64,000 nt of DNA from Veillonella criceti (lineage in GTDB: Bacteria > Bacillota > Negativicutes > Veillonellales > Veillonellaceae): positions 141,001 to 205,000 of the forward strand of contig NZ_UHIO01000001.1 in assembly GCF_900460315.1 (NCBI RefSeq), read 5' to 3'. Numbering within the stretch: the first letter of the stretch is position 1; each line of letters begins with the position of its first letter. A program made the translations under genes and the position numbers. Under the pieces are notes generated by a model. The model did no database searches, was not told the DNA's origin, and worked only from the letters and a program-made list of their open reading frames with translations. This document shows positions 35,822 through 44,163 of the stretch, in pieces.

Positions 35822-35850
35822 TTGCTTGATTTAATGTGACATAGTAAAAT
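35822..35850 (+). promoter_or_regulatory. Promoter upstream of rpiB
   Basis: TTGCTT (35822-35827), a 17-bp spacer, TAAAAT (35845-35850), about 45 bases before the rpiB ATG. Prediction from sequence. Confidence 0.5.
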
Positions 35851-35897
35851 AGGGTGAGAGATAATTATATTTCTAAGCTACGATTAGGAGGGATAGG

Positions 35898-36335
35898 ATG
35901 AAAGTAGCCATTGGCGCAGATCATGGTGGAGTTCATTTAAAAGCTTCCATAAAAGCTGTATTGGATGAACTTAACGTGGCCTATACTGACTTTGGAACCG
36001 ATTCTGAAGCATCAGTGGATTATCCAGACATTGCTGGCCCTGTGGCTAAAGCAGTGGCTGCTGGCGAATATGATCGAGGTATTTTGATTTGTGGAACCGG
36101 TATCGGCATTGGCATTGCAGCTAATAAGGTAGCTGGCATTCGAGCCGCACTTTGCCATGATACCTTTTCAGCCCATGCTTCACGGGAACACAATAATGCC
36201 AACATTTTAACGATGGGCGAACGTGTAATTGGCCCAGGTCTTGCGGCCGATATTGTTAAAATTTGGTTAACAACTGAATTTGAAGGAGGCCGTCATGAAC
36301 GACGCGTCGCCAAAATTGCTGAATTAGAGGCTTAA
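35898..36335 (+). CDS. rpiB: Ribose-5-phosphate isomerase B
   Basis: A 145-aa RpiB/LacAB-family sugar-phosphate isomerase linking ribose 5-phosphate and ribulose 5-phosphate. AIGADHGGVHLKA at the N terminus, VDYPDIAGPVA, and GILICGTGIGIGIAANKVAGIRAALCHD, whose Cys is the catalytic base in the family, are intact; SAREHNNANILTMG-type sequence (SREHNNANILTMGERV) follows. The start follows AGGAGGG. It is 71 bp upstream of glyA, and the pair is conserved in Bacillus. Confidence 0.95.
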   Translation: MKVAIGADHGGVHLKASIKAVLDELNVAYTDFGTDSEASVDYPDIAGPVAKAVAAGEYDRGILICGTGIGIGIAANKVAGIRAALCHDTFSAHASREHNNANILTMGERVIGPGLAADIVKIWLTTEFEGGRHERRVAKIAELEA

Positions 36336-36406
36336 AGTCCTTATAATTTGGGGGAACAACTTGTATTTCATAGGCACTATGAGCTAAGTGTGTAGGAGGT
36401 AATGCT

Positions 36407-37648
36407 ATGAGCATTCTTAAAAGTCAAGATCCAGAGTTAAAACAATGTATTGATTTAGAGTTGAGCCGTCAACGCAATAAATTAGAAATGATTGCATCTG
36501 AAAACTTCGTATCAGAAGCAGTTATGGAGGCGCAAGGCAGTGTATTAACTAACAAATATGCAGAAGGTTATTCTGGTAAACGCTATTATGGTGGCTGTGA
36601 ATATGTTGATATGGTAGAGGATTTAGCTATTGCACGGGCTAAGAAATTATTTGGTGCCGATCATGTAAACGTACAACCTCATTCTGGTTCGCAAGCTAAC
36701 TTTGGGGTATATTTTGCTTTATTAAAACCAGGTGATACTATTATGGGGATGAATTTATCCCATGGTGGTCATTTGACTCATGGTTCACCGGTAAACGTAT
36801 CGGGTACATATTTTAATATTGTTCCTTACGGTGTTAATGCTGAAACGCAACAAATTGATTATGATGAAATGCGTAACATTGCATTAGAAGCTAAACCAAA
36901 AATGATTATTGGCGGTGGTAGTGCGTATTCTCGTATTATTGACTTCAAAAAAATGGCAGATATTGCTCATGAAGTGGGTGCTATTTTGATGGTAGATATG
37001 GCGCATTTCGCTGGCCTTGTAGCAGCTGGTTTACATCCAAATCCAGTAGAATATGCTGATGTAGTAACAACGACGACTCACAAAACCTTACGTGGTCCAC
37101 GTGGTGGTATGATTCTTTGCAAAGAAAAATATGCTAAAGCCATTGATAAAGCTATTTTCCCTGGTATCCAAGGTGGTCCTTTGATGCATGTTATTGCAGC
37201 TAAAGCGGTAGCTTTTGGCGAAGCGTTGCAACCAGCTTTCAAAGAGTATGCACAGCAAGTTGTTAAAAATGCTAAGGTATTAGCAGCAGCTCTTGAAAAA
37301 GAAGGTTTCTTAATTGTTTCTGGCGGTACAGATACACATGTAATGTTAGTGGACGTTCGTAGCTGTGGTTTAACAGGTAAAGTTGCTGAATTCTTGCTTG
37401 ATGAAGTAGGGATTACTTGCAATAAAAATACAATTCCATTTGATCCAGAAAGTCCATTTGTAACAAGTGGTATCCGCTTAGGGACACCAGCATTAACCAC
37501 TCGTGGTTTAAAAGAAGCTGATATGGAAGAAATTGCATCGATTATTGCCTTAGTTCTTAAAAATTCAGAAGATAAAGCAAAACACGAAGAAGCTGCCAAA
37601 CGCGTGGCTGCTCTTTGTGCAAAATATCCTATGTATCCTAATCTTTAA
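36407..37648 (+). CDS. glyA: Serine hydroxymethyltransferase
   Basis: A 413-aa PLP enzyme that converts serine and tetrahydrofolate to glycine and methylene-tetrahydrofolate, the main one-carbon source. [46 protein letters not shown] and [16 protein letters not shown] (PLP Lys) are intact family motifs. AGGAGG precedes the ATG. It lies downstream of rpiB and upstream of upp as in Bacillus, but upp has a separate leader with a palindrome. Confidence 0.97.
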   Translation: MSILKSQDPELKQCIDLELSRQRNKLEMIASENFVSEAVMEAQGSVLTNKYAEGYSGKRYYGGCEYVDMVEDLAIARAKKLFGADHVNVQPHSGSQANFGVYFALLKPGDTIMGMNLSHGGHLTHGSPVNVSGTYFNIVPYGVNAETQQIDYDEMRNIALEAKPKMIIGGGSAYSRIIDFKKMADIAHEVGAILMVDMAHFAGLVAAGLHPNPVEYADVVTTTTHKTLRGPRGGMILCKEKYAKAIDKAIFPGIQGGPLMHVIAAKAVAFGEALQPAFKEYAQQVVKNAKVLAAALEKEGFLIVSGGTDTHVMLVDVRSCGLTGKVAEFLLDEVGITCNKNTIPFDPESPFVTSGIRLGTPALTTRGLKEADMEEIASIIALVLKNSEDKAKHEEAAKRVAALCAKYPMYPNL

Positions 37649-37668
37649 TACGAGTAGCAGAGAGAGAG

Positions 37669-37685
37669 TTTCACATAATGTGAAA
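37669..37685. promoter_or_regulatory. Palindrome upstream of upp, possible operator
   Basis: TTTCACA, TAA, TGTGAAA: a perfect seven-base inverted repeat with a three-base centre, 21 bases after the glyA stop. A TATAAT-like box lies further downstream near 37711. It is too short and lacks a T-tract to be a terminator, so a protein-binding site is more likely. The regulator is unknown. Confidence 0.35.
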
Positions 37686-37774
37686 ATGTACACATTGTTA
37701 TACATATAGTATAATGTATGGTAGTACACACAGAGTAATGCACAGTATTTAGGCATAAGGAGGCACTAAATTTT

Positions 37775-38401
37775 ATGAATGTTAATGTAATGACTCATCC
37801 CTTGATTCAACATAAAGTCACTTTAATCCGTAATGTAGAAACAGGATCTAAAGATTTCCGTGAATTATTGGAAGAAATTACACTACTAATGGGTTACGAA
37901 ATTACTCGTGACTTGCCTTTGGAAGATGTAGAAGTACAGACTCCATTAGTAAAAGCAATTGGTAAACAAATCGCCGGTAAGAAATTAGGGATTATTCCTA
38001 TCTTGCGTGCTGGTTTAGGCATGGTGAATGGCCTGTTAGAATTAATGCCAATGGCTAAAGTTGGTCATGTAGGCTTATATCGTGATCCTGAAACATTAAA
38101 ACCAGTTGAATATTACTGCAAATTGCCTTCAGACTTGGCAGGTCGTCGTATTATTGTTACTGATCCAATGTTAGCTACTGGTGGTAGTGCATCAGCAGCG
38201 ATTACCCTTTTAAAAGAAAAAGGGGCTCGTGATATTCAGTTGATGTGTCTTGTAGCAGCACCACAAGGGGTAGAAACAGTTAATAAAGAACATCCTGATG
38301 TGCGCATTTATGTGGCCGCTCTCGATGAAGACTTAAATGAACATGGCTACATTTTGCCAGGCCTTGGTGATGCTGGTGACCGTATTTTTGGTACAAAGTA
38401 A
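37775..38401 (+). CDS. upp: Uracil phosphoribosyltransferase
   Basis: A 208-aa pyrimidine-salvage enzyme converting uracil and PRPP to [28 protein letters not shown] at the N terminus, [15 protein letters not shown], the PRPP loop [16 protein letters not shown], and the C-terminal [17 protein letters not shown] with the uracil-binding GDAGDR-type segment are all typical. AAGGAGG lies 11 bases before the ATG. It ends the block conserved with Bacillus; a terminator follows at 38465. Confidence 0.97.
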   Translation: MNVNVMTHPLIQHKVTLIRNVETGSKDFRELLEEITLLMGYEITRDLPLEDVEVQTPLVKAIGKQIAGKKLGIIPILRAGLGMVNGLLELMPMAKVGHVGLYRDPETLKPVEYYCKLPSDLAGRRIIVTDPMLATGGSASAAITLLKEKGARDIQLMCLVAAPQGVETVNKEHPDVRIYVAALDEDLNEHGYILPGLGDAGDRIFGTK

Positions 38402-38464
38402 TATAAAAAATATAGTCTAGGCGTTGTTGAGATAGCTTAGTTGATAAAAATTTAATAGTTTTAC

Positions 38465-38504
38465 AATAGAACAAGAATGGGTATCCAATTCTTGTTCTAT
38501 TTGT
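38465..38504 (+). terminator. Terminator after upp
   Basis: AATAGAACAAGAAT (38465-38478) and its exact complement (38488-38501) with a nine-base loop and a T-containing tail. The rest of the 388-bp gap 38402-38789 is AT-rich and holds only the promoter described at 38674. Confidence 0.85.
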
Positions 38505-38673
38505 ATATGCAGGTTTTTATTTGCCAAGGTATGGTTACTATGTGGTACCCTACAAGTAGTATGGCGTGTGAAGTCGTTTTTATTGATGAAGATTTAGGAC
38601 TATAAATTAGGCTGAGCGTTTACTTTTTATGCGGATGTATTCTATAAATGCATTGGTTATGATTTTTTATCAT

Positions 38674-38702
38674 TAGACATATATTTATATATCGAATATA
38701 AT
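38674..38702 (+). promoter_or_regulatory. Promoter for the PepSY-domain gene
   Basis: TAGACA (38674-38679), a 17-bp spacer, perfect TATAAT (38697-38702), about 87 bases before the ATG, implying an untranslated leader of about 80 bases. Confidence 0.5.
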
Positions 38703-38789
38703 AGATATATAGAAGTTGTAATAAAGAATATTACTTAATTAATAAGCGTATTGATATATTTTGTTGTTTAAGGTAAAGCGAGGTAACTT

Positions 38790-39074
38790 ATGAAAATGAA
38801 TAAGTCTTTAAAAGTATTGGCCGTATCTTTGGTAGCAGCGGGTTCGTTTTCGTTTGCACAAGCTAGTGGTGAAATTACATTAGAACAAGCAACTGAACTT
38901 GCATTAGCGAAAGTGCCAGGTGCTAACACATCTCATGTATATAAAGCACATCCAGATTGGGAGAATGGCCGCAAAGTATATGAAGGTAAAATCTTTTTCA
39001 ATGGTGTAGAATATGAATTTGAAATTGATGCAGCTACGGGTCAAATCACTGAATGGGATATTGATCGTGACTAA
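38790..39074 (+). CDS. Secreted PepSY-domain protein
   Basis: A 94-aa protein with a signal peptide (MKMNKSLKVLAVSLVAAGSFSFAQA, cleaved about residue 25) followed by one PepSY domain: ITLEQATELALAKVPGA, YEGKIFFNGVEYEFEIDAATGQITEWDID. Small periplasmic PepSY proteins are proposed to bind or inhibit peptidases or to act in envelope maintenance. The mature protein is acidic and there is no lipobox Cys. It is monocistronic with a promoter about 90 bases upstream and a terminator 100 bases downstream. Confidence 0.88.
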   Translation: MKMNKSLKVLAVSLVAAGSFSFAQASGEITLEQATELALAKVPGANTSHVYKAHPDWENGRKVYEGKIFFNGVEYEFEIDAATGQITEWDIDRD

Positions 39075-39172
39075 TTAAATGGTGTGCTGTTTAGATTCAA
39101 CAAGTGAAAAGTGCATAAGATTTAGAAGAATGAGTTATTAAAAATAATTAATTGAATCATCTAGTAAAATAT

Positions 39173-39203
39173 AAGTACCTTCCTAATTTGGAGGGTACTT
39201 TTT
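39173..39203 (+). terminator. Terminator after the PepSY gene
   Basis: AAGTACCTTCC (39173-39183) pairs with GGAGGGTACTT (39190-39200) with one G-U pair; loop of six, then T-rich tail. Confidence 0.8.
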
Positions 39204-39338
39204 ATATGTTTATATATAAATTTATTGAAATAATAATATTGACTTGAAGTGGGCTTTAAGGTGTAAAGTGAAAATGTAAAACAAATGTAGAATTACACTA
39301 GATAGTAAAGAGCGTGAATTTAGATAGGAGGTATTTCA

Positions 39339-39725
39339 ATGCAGGTTTCAGATTCAGAAATGGTGACTACTTCAGGAAAAGTAGTTCCTAAACAAACGGT
39401 TGGTCGTAAAGTATTAGGTGAATTTGCGCCCACCTTTGCTCATTTGAATGATGATGTATTATTTGGGGAAGTATGGAGTCGTGATTTAGAATTACCAGCT
39501 AAACAACGTTCTATTATTACCATTACGTCTTTAGTTTCACAAGGCCTAAACGGGGATGCTTTAAAAGCTCATTTACAAATAGGAAAACAAAATGGTATTA
39601 CTAAGGAAGAAATTGCTGAAATTCTAACTCATGTTGCCTTCTATGCAGGTTGGCCAAAAGTATGGGGCGCCTTTCCTTTAGCACAGGAAGTATGGAGTGA
39701 TAAAGAAGTATGGAGTGATAAATAA
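39339..39725 (+). CDS. Carboxymuconolactone decarboxylase-family protein without cysteines
   Basis: A 128-aa helical CMD-fold protein: FAPTFAHLNDDVLFGEVWSRDLELPAKQRSIITITSLVSQG, LKAHLQIGKQNGITKEEIAEILTHVAFYAGWPK. AhpD-like members have a CxxC redox centre, but this protein has no Cys, so it belongs with the decarboxylase-like or non-redox branch. The last 12 residues are EVWSDK twice, caused by an exact 18-base tandem duplication just before the stop. AGGAGG precedes the ATG. It is not obviously linked to the cggR cluster. Confidence 0.87.
   Translation: MQVSDSEMVTTSGKVVPKQTVGRKVLGEFAPTFAHLNDDVLFGEVWSRDLELPAKQRSIITITSLVSQGLNGDALKAHLQIGKQNGITKEEIAEILTHVAFYAGWPKVWGAFPLAQEVWSDKEVWSDK
39687..39722 (+). 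repeat. Exact 18-bp tandem duplication at the 3' end of the CMD gene
   Basis: GAAGTATGGAGTGATAAA at 39687-39704 is repeated at 39705-39722, followed directly by the TAA stop. The reading frame is kept and the protein gains six residues. Confidence 0.97.
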
Positions 39726-39797
39726 GATTTTATTTTTTTCCTCAGGTAGAGCCTATATTACCTTAGTAAATCCTTTAACAATATTTTGTAAAACCAC

Positions 39798-39826
39798 TTG
39801 CACGACACTACCATATGAGGTAGAAT
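39798..39826 (+). promoter_or_regulatory. Promoter of the cggR-gap cluster
   Basis: TTGCAC (39798-39803), exactly 17 bases, TAGAAT (39821-39826). Transcription would start near 39833, about 60 bases before the cggR ATG. The spacer contains a small inverted repeat, CTACC and GGTAG. Confidence 0.68.
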
Positions 39827-39854
39827 ATAGGCGAGGATATTTTTTTATCAACGC

Positions 39855-39890
39855 TGGGACGCAATCTGCACCGGCGGGATGAAAGAGGTA
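39855..39890 (+). promoter_or_regulatory. Candidate CggR operator
   Basis: TGGGAC-N6-TGCA-N4-CGGGAT-N6-GGTA. The B. subtilis CggR operator is CGGGAC-N6-TGTC-N4-CGGGAC-N6-TGTC, so the spacing is identical and both main half-sites match at five of six positions; the short boxes match less well. As in Bacillus it lies downstream of the transcription start, where bound CggR would block elongation, and here it reaches into the ribosome site of cggR. Confidence 0.6.
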
Positions 39891-39894
39891 CAGC

Positions 39895-40920
39895 ATGAAA
39901 GATTTATCAGAGGTGTATCAACGAATAGCCCCAGAGTTAATGCGAATTGTTGAAGAGCGCTATATACTGCTGAATCACATATCATATGCTCAACCTATTG
40001 GACGTCGTATGTTAGCGACCCTAAGTAAGTTATCTGAACGCGTTGTGCGATCACACGTGGAGATTATGAAAGATAATGGTCTCATTGGTTTCACACAGCA
40101 AGGGATGATTCTCACTGAGGAAGGGAAAGAACTATTACCTCAATTAAATTCATCTATGCATGAGTTGAATAAAATTAGCGAACTAGAAGCTAAGTTAAAA
40201 GAAGTGCTCAACATAGATGAAGTCATTATTACGAATGGTGGTAGTGAAACTGACATGGATCGCAAGGAACTAGGGTTTCAAGCGGCTAAAGCGTTACAAG
40301 GGATTTTGCAAAATGGAAGTGTCCTAGCTGTAAGTGGCGGTAGCACAATGGCAACTATGGCGGAAGCGTTGCCAGCTAAAAAATGTCAAGCTACTATAAT
40401 TCCAGCTCGTGGCGGGATTGGAGAGCGAGTAGAATATCAAGCAAATGTTATTGCATCAGTGATTGCTGATAAAATTGGCAGTACATACAAGATGTTACAT
40501 TTACCGGATGGACTCTCGCAAGAAGCTCTTAACATTCTTATGACGATGGAACCACAAATTAAAGAAGTGATAGAGCTATCACATCAAACCGATATTTTAG
40601 TATTCGGAATTGGTGAAGCTTTGCATATGGCAGAGCAACGTCATATAACCGATGCACAACGCACGATTTTGCGTACTAAACGTGCCGTAGGTGAAGCCCT
40701 TGGTTATTATTGTGATGTTGGTGGTAATATAGTGTATACTACGAATAATGTAGGTATTGCTTTGACGGATATTGCCAACATTCCCCACGTAATTGCTGTG
40801 GCTGGTGGTGCTAGTAAAGCAAAAGCGATTATTGGTGTTATGCGGGCTTGTGGCAAAGGTACACTGATTATTGATGAAAGTGCAGCAGAATCAATGGCTG
40901 CCTTATTGAGTATTAGCTAG
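39895..40920 (+). CDS. cggR: Central glycolytic genes regulator
   Basis: A 341-aa SorC/DeoR-family repressor. Residues about 1-90 form a winged helix (GRRMLATLSKLSERVVRSHVEIMKDNGLIGFTQQGMILTEEGK); the rest is the sugar-phosphate-binding domain (SGGSTMATMAEALP, PARGGIGERVEYQANVIA, VAGGASKAKAIIGVMRA). In Bacillus CggR is released from DNA by fructose 1,6-bisphosphate. The immediate downstream gene is gap, followed by pgk, tpiA, gpmI and eno, the same order as the Bacillus hexacistronic operon. GAAAGAGG lies six bases before the ATG. Confidence 0.94.
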   Translation: MKDLSEVYQRIAPELMRIVEERYILLNHISYAQPIGRRMLATLSKLSERVVRSHVEIMKDNGLIGFTQQGMILTEEGKELLPQLNSSMHELNKISELEAKLKEVLNIDEVIITNGGSETDMDRKELGFQAAKALQGILQNGSVLAVSGGSTMATMAEALPAKKCQATIIPARGGIGERVEYQANVIASVIADKIGSTYKMLHLPDGLSQEALNILMTMEPQIKEVIELSHQTDILVFGIGEALHMAEQRHITDAQRTILRTKRAVGEALGYYCDVGGNIVYTTNNVGIALTDIANIPHVIAVAGGASKAKAIIGVMRACGKGTLIIDESAAESMAALLSIS

Positions 40921-40928
40921 TATTTACG

Positions 40929-40946
40929 TAGACTTAGTTAAGTCTA
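40929..40946 (+). other. Small stem-loop between cggR and gap
   Basis: TAGACTTA, GT, TAAGTCTA: eight-base perfect arms that in RNA would close on an AGUU tetraloop. No T-tract follows, so it is not a terminator. Its position just 5' of gap fits the mRNA-processing and stabilising hairpin known near the cggR-gapA junction in Bacillus (analogy, not proof). Confidence 0.4.
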
Positions 40947-40998
40947 TATAGGAAATTATAACTTTTGTAGGTAGGATTTTTATCTAGGAGGAACTATC

Positions 40999-42006
40999 AT
41001 GGCAGTAAAAATTGGTATTAACGGATTTGGTCGTATTGGTAAATGTGTAATGCGTGCAGCTTTGGATAATCCAGATGTTGAAGTAGTAGCGATTAATGAT
41101 GTTGGCGATATTGAAGGTTCAGCTTTATTACTTAAACATGATTCTGTTCACGGTATTTTAAAAGAAGATATTAGTGTTGATGGTAACTATCTCATTGTTG
41201 ATGGAAAACGTGTTCGCGTATTTTCTGACAGAAATCCTGCTAATATTGACTGGTCTGCTGAAGGGGTTGAAATTGTAGTTGAAGCAACTGGCCGTTTCCG
41301 CAAACGCGATGAAGCTGCACAACATTTAGGAGGTACTGTTAAAAAAGTTATTATTTCAGCGCCAGCTAAAGAAGAAGATATTACTATAGTAATGGGTGTA
41401 AACCAAGATAAATACGATCCAGCCAATCATCACATTATTTCTAATGCAAGTTGTACAACTAACTGCTTAGCACCATTTGCTAAAGTATTGAATGAAAAAT
41501 TTGGCATTAAACGTGGTTTGATGACTACCGTTCATTCCTATACGAATGATCAGCGCATTTTGGATACGCCTCATAAAGATCTTCGTCGTGCGCGTGCGGC
41601 CGCGTTATCTATTATTCCTACAACAACAGGCGCCGCTAAAGCTGTTGCTTTAGTATTGCCAGATTTAAAAGGCAAACTAAATGGTTTTGCACTTCGCGTA
41701 CCTACACCTAATGTGTCTGTTACTGATCTAGTGGCTGAACTTGACAAAGAAACAACTAAAGAAGAAATTAATGCAGCATTTCGTGAAGCTGCACAAGGTG
41801 AATTAAAAGGTATTTTGGGTGTATCTGATTTACCACTCGTATCTCATGACTTCAACGGCGATTCTCGCAGTTCTATCGTTGATGCTGATTTGACGATGAC
41901 GATGGAAGGGAATATGGTAAAAGTTGTTTCCTGGTACGATAATGAATGGGGCTATTCTAACCGTATTGTAGATTTAGCGAAATTCATTGCTGATAAAGGC
42001 TTATAA
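40999..42006 (+). CDS. gap: Glyceraldehyde-3-phosphate dehydrogenase
   Basis: A 335-aa NAD(P)-dependent enzyme interconverting glyceraldehyde 3-phosphate and 1,3-bisphosphoglycerate. [15 protein letters not shown] is the Rossmann motif, [12 protein letters not shown] holds the catalytic Cys, and [12 protein letters not shown] is the C-terminal signature. An Asn-Asp pair (INDVGD) occupies the position where NAD-specific enzymes have Asp. AGGAGG precedes the ATG. A hairpin between gap and pgk may uncouple their levels. Confidence 0.97.
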   Translation: MAVKIGINGFGRIGKCVMRAALDNPDVEVVAINDVGDIEGSALLLKHDSVHGILKEDISVDGNYLIVDGKRVRVFSDRNPANIDWSAEGVEIVVEATGRFRKRDEAAQHLGGTVKKVIISAPAKEEDITIVMGVNQDKYDPANHHIISNASCTTNCLAPFAKVLNEKFGIKRGLMTTVHSYTNDQRILDTPHKDLRRARAAALSIIPTTTGAAKAVALVLPDLKGKLNGFALRVPTPNVSVTDLVAELDKETTKEEINAAFREAAQGELKGILGVSDLPLVSHDFNGDSRSSIVDADLTMTMEGNMVKVVSWYDNEWGYSNRIVDLAKFIADKGL

Positions 42007-42013
42007 TTTTGAC

Positions 42014-42040
42014 AGGGGACTATGTAGGTAGTCCCCTATT
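42014..42040 (+). terminator. Hairpin between gap and pgk (partial terminator or mRNA stabiliser)
   Basis: AGGGGACTA (42014-42022), six-base loop, TAGTCCCCT (42029-42037), followed by ATTTTA. The stem is strong but the T-tract is poor, and no promoter for pgk is evident, so readthrough is expected. Confidence 0.6.
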
Positions 42041-42102
42041 TTACATGTCTTGTAAGATTGTCTAGAGCAGTGGATCATTGAAGCCAATGACCGGAGGTTA
42101 TG

Positions 42103-43281
42103 ATGAAACAAACTATCGAATCCATAGATGTTGCTAATAAACGCGTTTTTGTGCGTGTAGATTTTAATGTACCTTTAAAAGAAGGCGTTATTACTGATGA
42201 TACCCGTATTCGCGCTACCTTACCGACCATTAATTATTTAATGGAGAAAGGGGCAAAAATTATCTTAGCATCCCATTTAGGCCGTCCAAAAGGAGAACGT
42301 AAACCTGAATTTACATTAAAACCTTGTGCACAGCGATTAAGTGAATTACTAGGTAAACCAGTTGCCTTTGCTGATGATTGTGTAGGCGAAGTAGCTCGTA
42401 AAGCTGTAGAGACCTTAGAAGCTGGGGACGTACTGTTATTAGAAAACCTTCGCTATCATAAAGAAGAAGAAAAAAATGGTGAGGAGTTTGCCAAAGCTTT
42501 GGCTAGTTTAGCAGAAGTGGGTGTTAATGATGCTTTTGGTGTATCTCATCGTGCGCATGCTTCCGTAGAAGGGATTACTAAATTCTTACCTATGGTAGCA
42601 GGCTATTTGTTGGAAAAAGAAATTAAATATGTTGGTGGTGCTGTAGAACACCCAGAACACCCTTTTGCCGCTATTATTGGTGGTGCTAAAGTAAGTGATA
42701 AAATTGAAGTTATTTCTAATTTATTACCTAAAGTAGAAGTATTGATTATTGGTGGTGGCATGGCTAACACCTTTATTGCGGCGAAAGGATATCCAACTGG
42801 ATCGTCTTTAGTAGAAACTGATAAAATTGAATTAGCTGCTTCTTTAATTAAAAAAGCAAGTGAAACGAATACTAATTTATTACTTCCTACAGATTTTGTT
42901 GTTGCCGATGCTTTTAGTAATGAGGCCAATCATAAAGTAGTATCAGCCGATGGCATTGAAGACGGTTGGATGGCATTAGATATTGGTCCAGCGAGTCAAA
43001 AAGCATTTGCGGAAGCATTAAAACCAATGAAAATGATTGTTTGGAATGGTCCAATGGGTGTATTTGAAATGGATAACTTTGCTGCCGGGACTAATGCAGT
43101 AGCAAAAGCAGTCGCTGAAGCAAATGCGACTACAATTGTAGGTGGTGGTGATTCTGTAGCGGCCATTGAAAAGAGTGGCTTAGCTAATCGAATTTCCCAT
43201 ATTTCCACAGGGGGCGGTGCCTCATTAGAATATTTAGAAGGAAAAGCCCTTCCTGGTATTGTGGCATTAGCTGATAAATAA
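42103..43281 (+). CDS. pgk: Phosphoglycerate kinase
   Basis: A 392-aa enzyme interconverting 1,3-bisphosphoglycerate and 3-phosphoglycerate with [21 protein letters not shown] is the N-terminal signature, [11 protein letters not shown] and [14 protein letters not shown] follow, and the C-terminal nucleotide domain has [12 protein letters not shown] and [13 protein letters not shown]. The Met at 42103 is five bases after GGAGG; the ATG at 42100 is only two. It is 10 bp upstream of tpiA. Confidence 0.97.
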   Translation: MKQTIESIDVANKRVFVRVDFNVPLKEGVITDDTRIRATLPTINYLMEKGAKIILASHLGRPKGERKPEFTLKPCAQRLSELLGKPVAFADDCVGEVARKAVETLEAGDVLLLENLRYHKEEEKNGEEFAKALASLAEVGVNDAFGVSHRAHASVEGITKFLPMVAGYLLEKEIKYVGGAVEHPEHPFAAIIGGAKVSDKIEVISNLLPKVEVLIIGGGMANTFIAAKGYPTGSSLVETDKIELAASLIKKASETNTNLLLPTDFVVADAFSNEANHKVVSADGIEDGWMALDIGPASQKAFAEALKPMKMIVWNGPMGVFEMDNFAAGTNAVAKAVAEANATTIVGGGDSVAAIEKSGLANRISHISTGGGASLEYLEGKALPGIVALADK

Positions 43282-43291
43282 GGAGGCTCTC

Positions 43292-44044
43292 ATGCGTAAA
43301 CAAATTATTGCTGGCAATTGGAAAATGCATACAAATATAGCAGAAGCAACCATTTTAGTAGAAGGCATCAAAGAAGCGTTAGCTAAGACTGAGGTAGATC
43401 GGGAAGTTGTTGTTTGTCCGCCATTTACAGGTCTTAGTACAGTAGCTGATTTAATTGATGAAACCTCTATTGGCTTGGGGGCTCAAAATATGTATTTTGA
43501 ACCATCAGGTGCTTACACCGGTGAAGTATCTCCTTTGATGCTTACGGATGTAGGTTGTCACTACGTAATTTTAGGTCATTCTGAACGGCGGCAGTATTTT
43601 GGTGAAACCGATGCTTTAATTAATCAAAAAATTAAAGCTGCTTTTACGTATGATTTAGTGCCTATTCTCTGTGTTGGTGAAAGTTTAGCACAACGAGAAG
43701 CTAATGAAACACAAGCGTTTATTGATAGTCAATTAACAGCAGGCTTAGCGGATTTAACTGCGGAACAAGTGAGCCAAATGGTCATAGCTTATGAGCCAAT
43801 TTGGGCCATTGGTACTGGCAAAACAGCGACGGCTGAACAAGCTGGTGAAGTTTGTACGGCAATTCGTGCTAAAGTGGCTAGTTTATTTGATGCAGCTACA
43901 GCTGAGGCTATTCGTATTCAATATGGTGGTAGCGTAAAAGGGAGTAATGCACAAGAGATTTTGTCGCAACCTGATATTGATGGGGCTCTTGTTGGTGGAG
44001 CGGCCTTAAAAGCTGAAGACTTTATGGCTATCATTACCGCATAA
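43292..44044 (+). CDS. tpiA: Triosephosphate isomerase
   Basis: A 250-aa TIM barrel interconverting dihydroxyacetone phosphate and glyceraldehyde 3-phosphate. The catalytic residues are visible: Lys in AGNWKMHT (substrate Lys), His in LGHSERRQYFGE, Glu in AYEPIWAIGTGKTA, and the phosphate-binding IQYGGSVKG and DGALVGGAAL. AGGAGG lies just before the ATG. It directly follows pgk in the CggR cluster; a 113-bp AT-rich gap without a clear terminator precedes gpmI. Confidence 0.97.
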   Translation: MRKQIIAGNWKMHTNIAEATILVEGIKEALAKTEVDREVVVCPPFTGLSTVADLIDETSIGLGAQNMYFEPSGAYTGEVSPLMLTDVGCHYVILGHSERRQYFGETDALINQKIKAAFTYDLVPILCVGESLAQREANETQAFIDSQLTAGLADLTAEQVSQMVIAYEPIWAIGTGKTATAEQAGEVCTAIRAKVASLFDAATAEAIRIQYGGSVKGSNAQEILSQPDIDGALVGGAALKAEDFMAIITA

Positions 44045-44163
44045 TAGATGGGGACATACTAAAAACTTATTAGTAGTGATTTGTTATGGAAAATAATAAG
44101 TTTATAGTGCTAAAGGCTAATAAGGATAAAACTAATAGATTATAGTTAAGAAAGGATATGTGC

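Noticed and set aside
37078..37599. 173-codon open frame opposite glyA
   Set aside because: Antisense to a highly conserved gene; no start signal and no recognisable domain.
39339..39725. CMD-family protein as an AhpD-type peroxidase partner
   Set aside because: The protein contains no cysteine, so the CxxC redox chemistry of AhpD is impossible.
42100..42102. ATG at 42100 as the pgk start
   Set aside because: Only two bases from the GGAGG site; the adjacent ATG at 42103 has better spacing and gives the usual N terminus.
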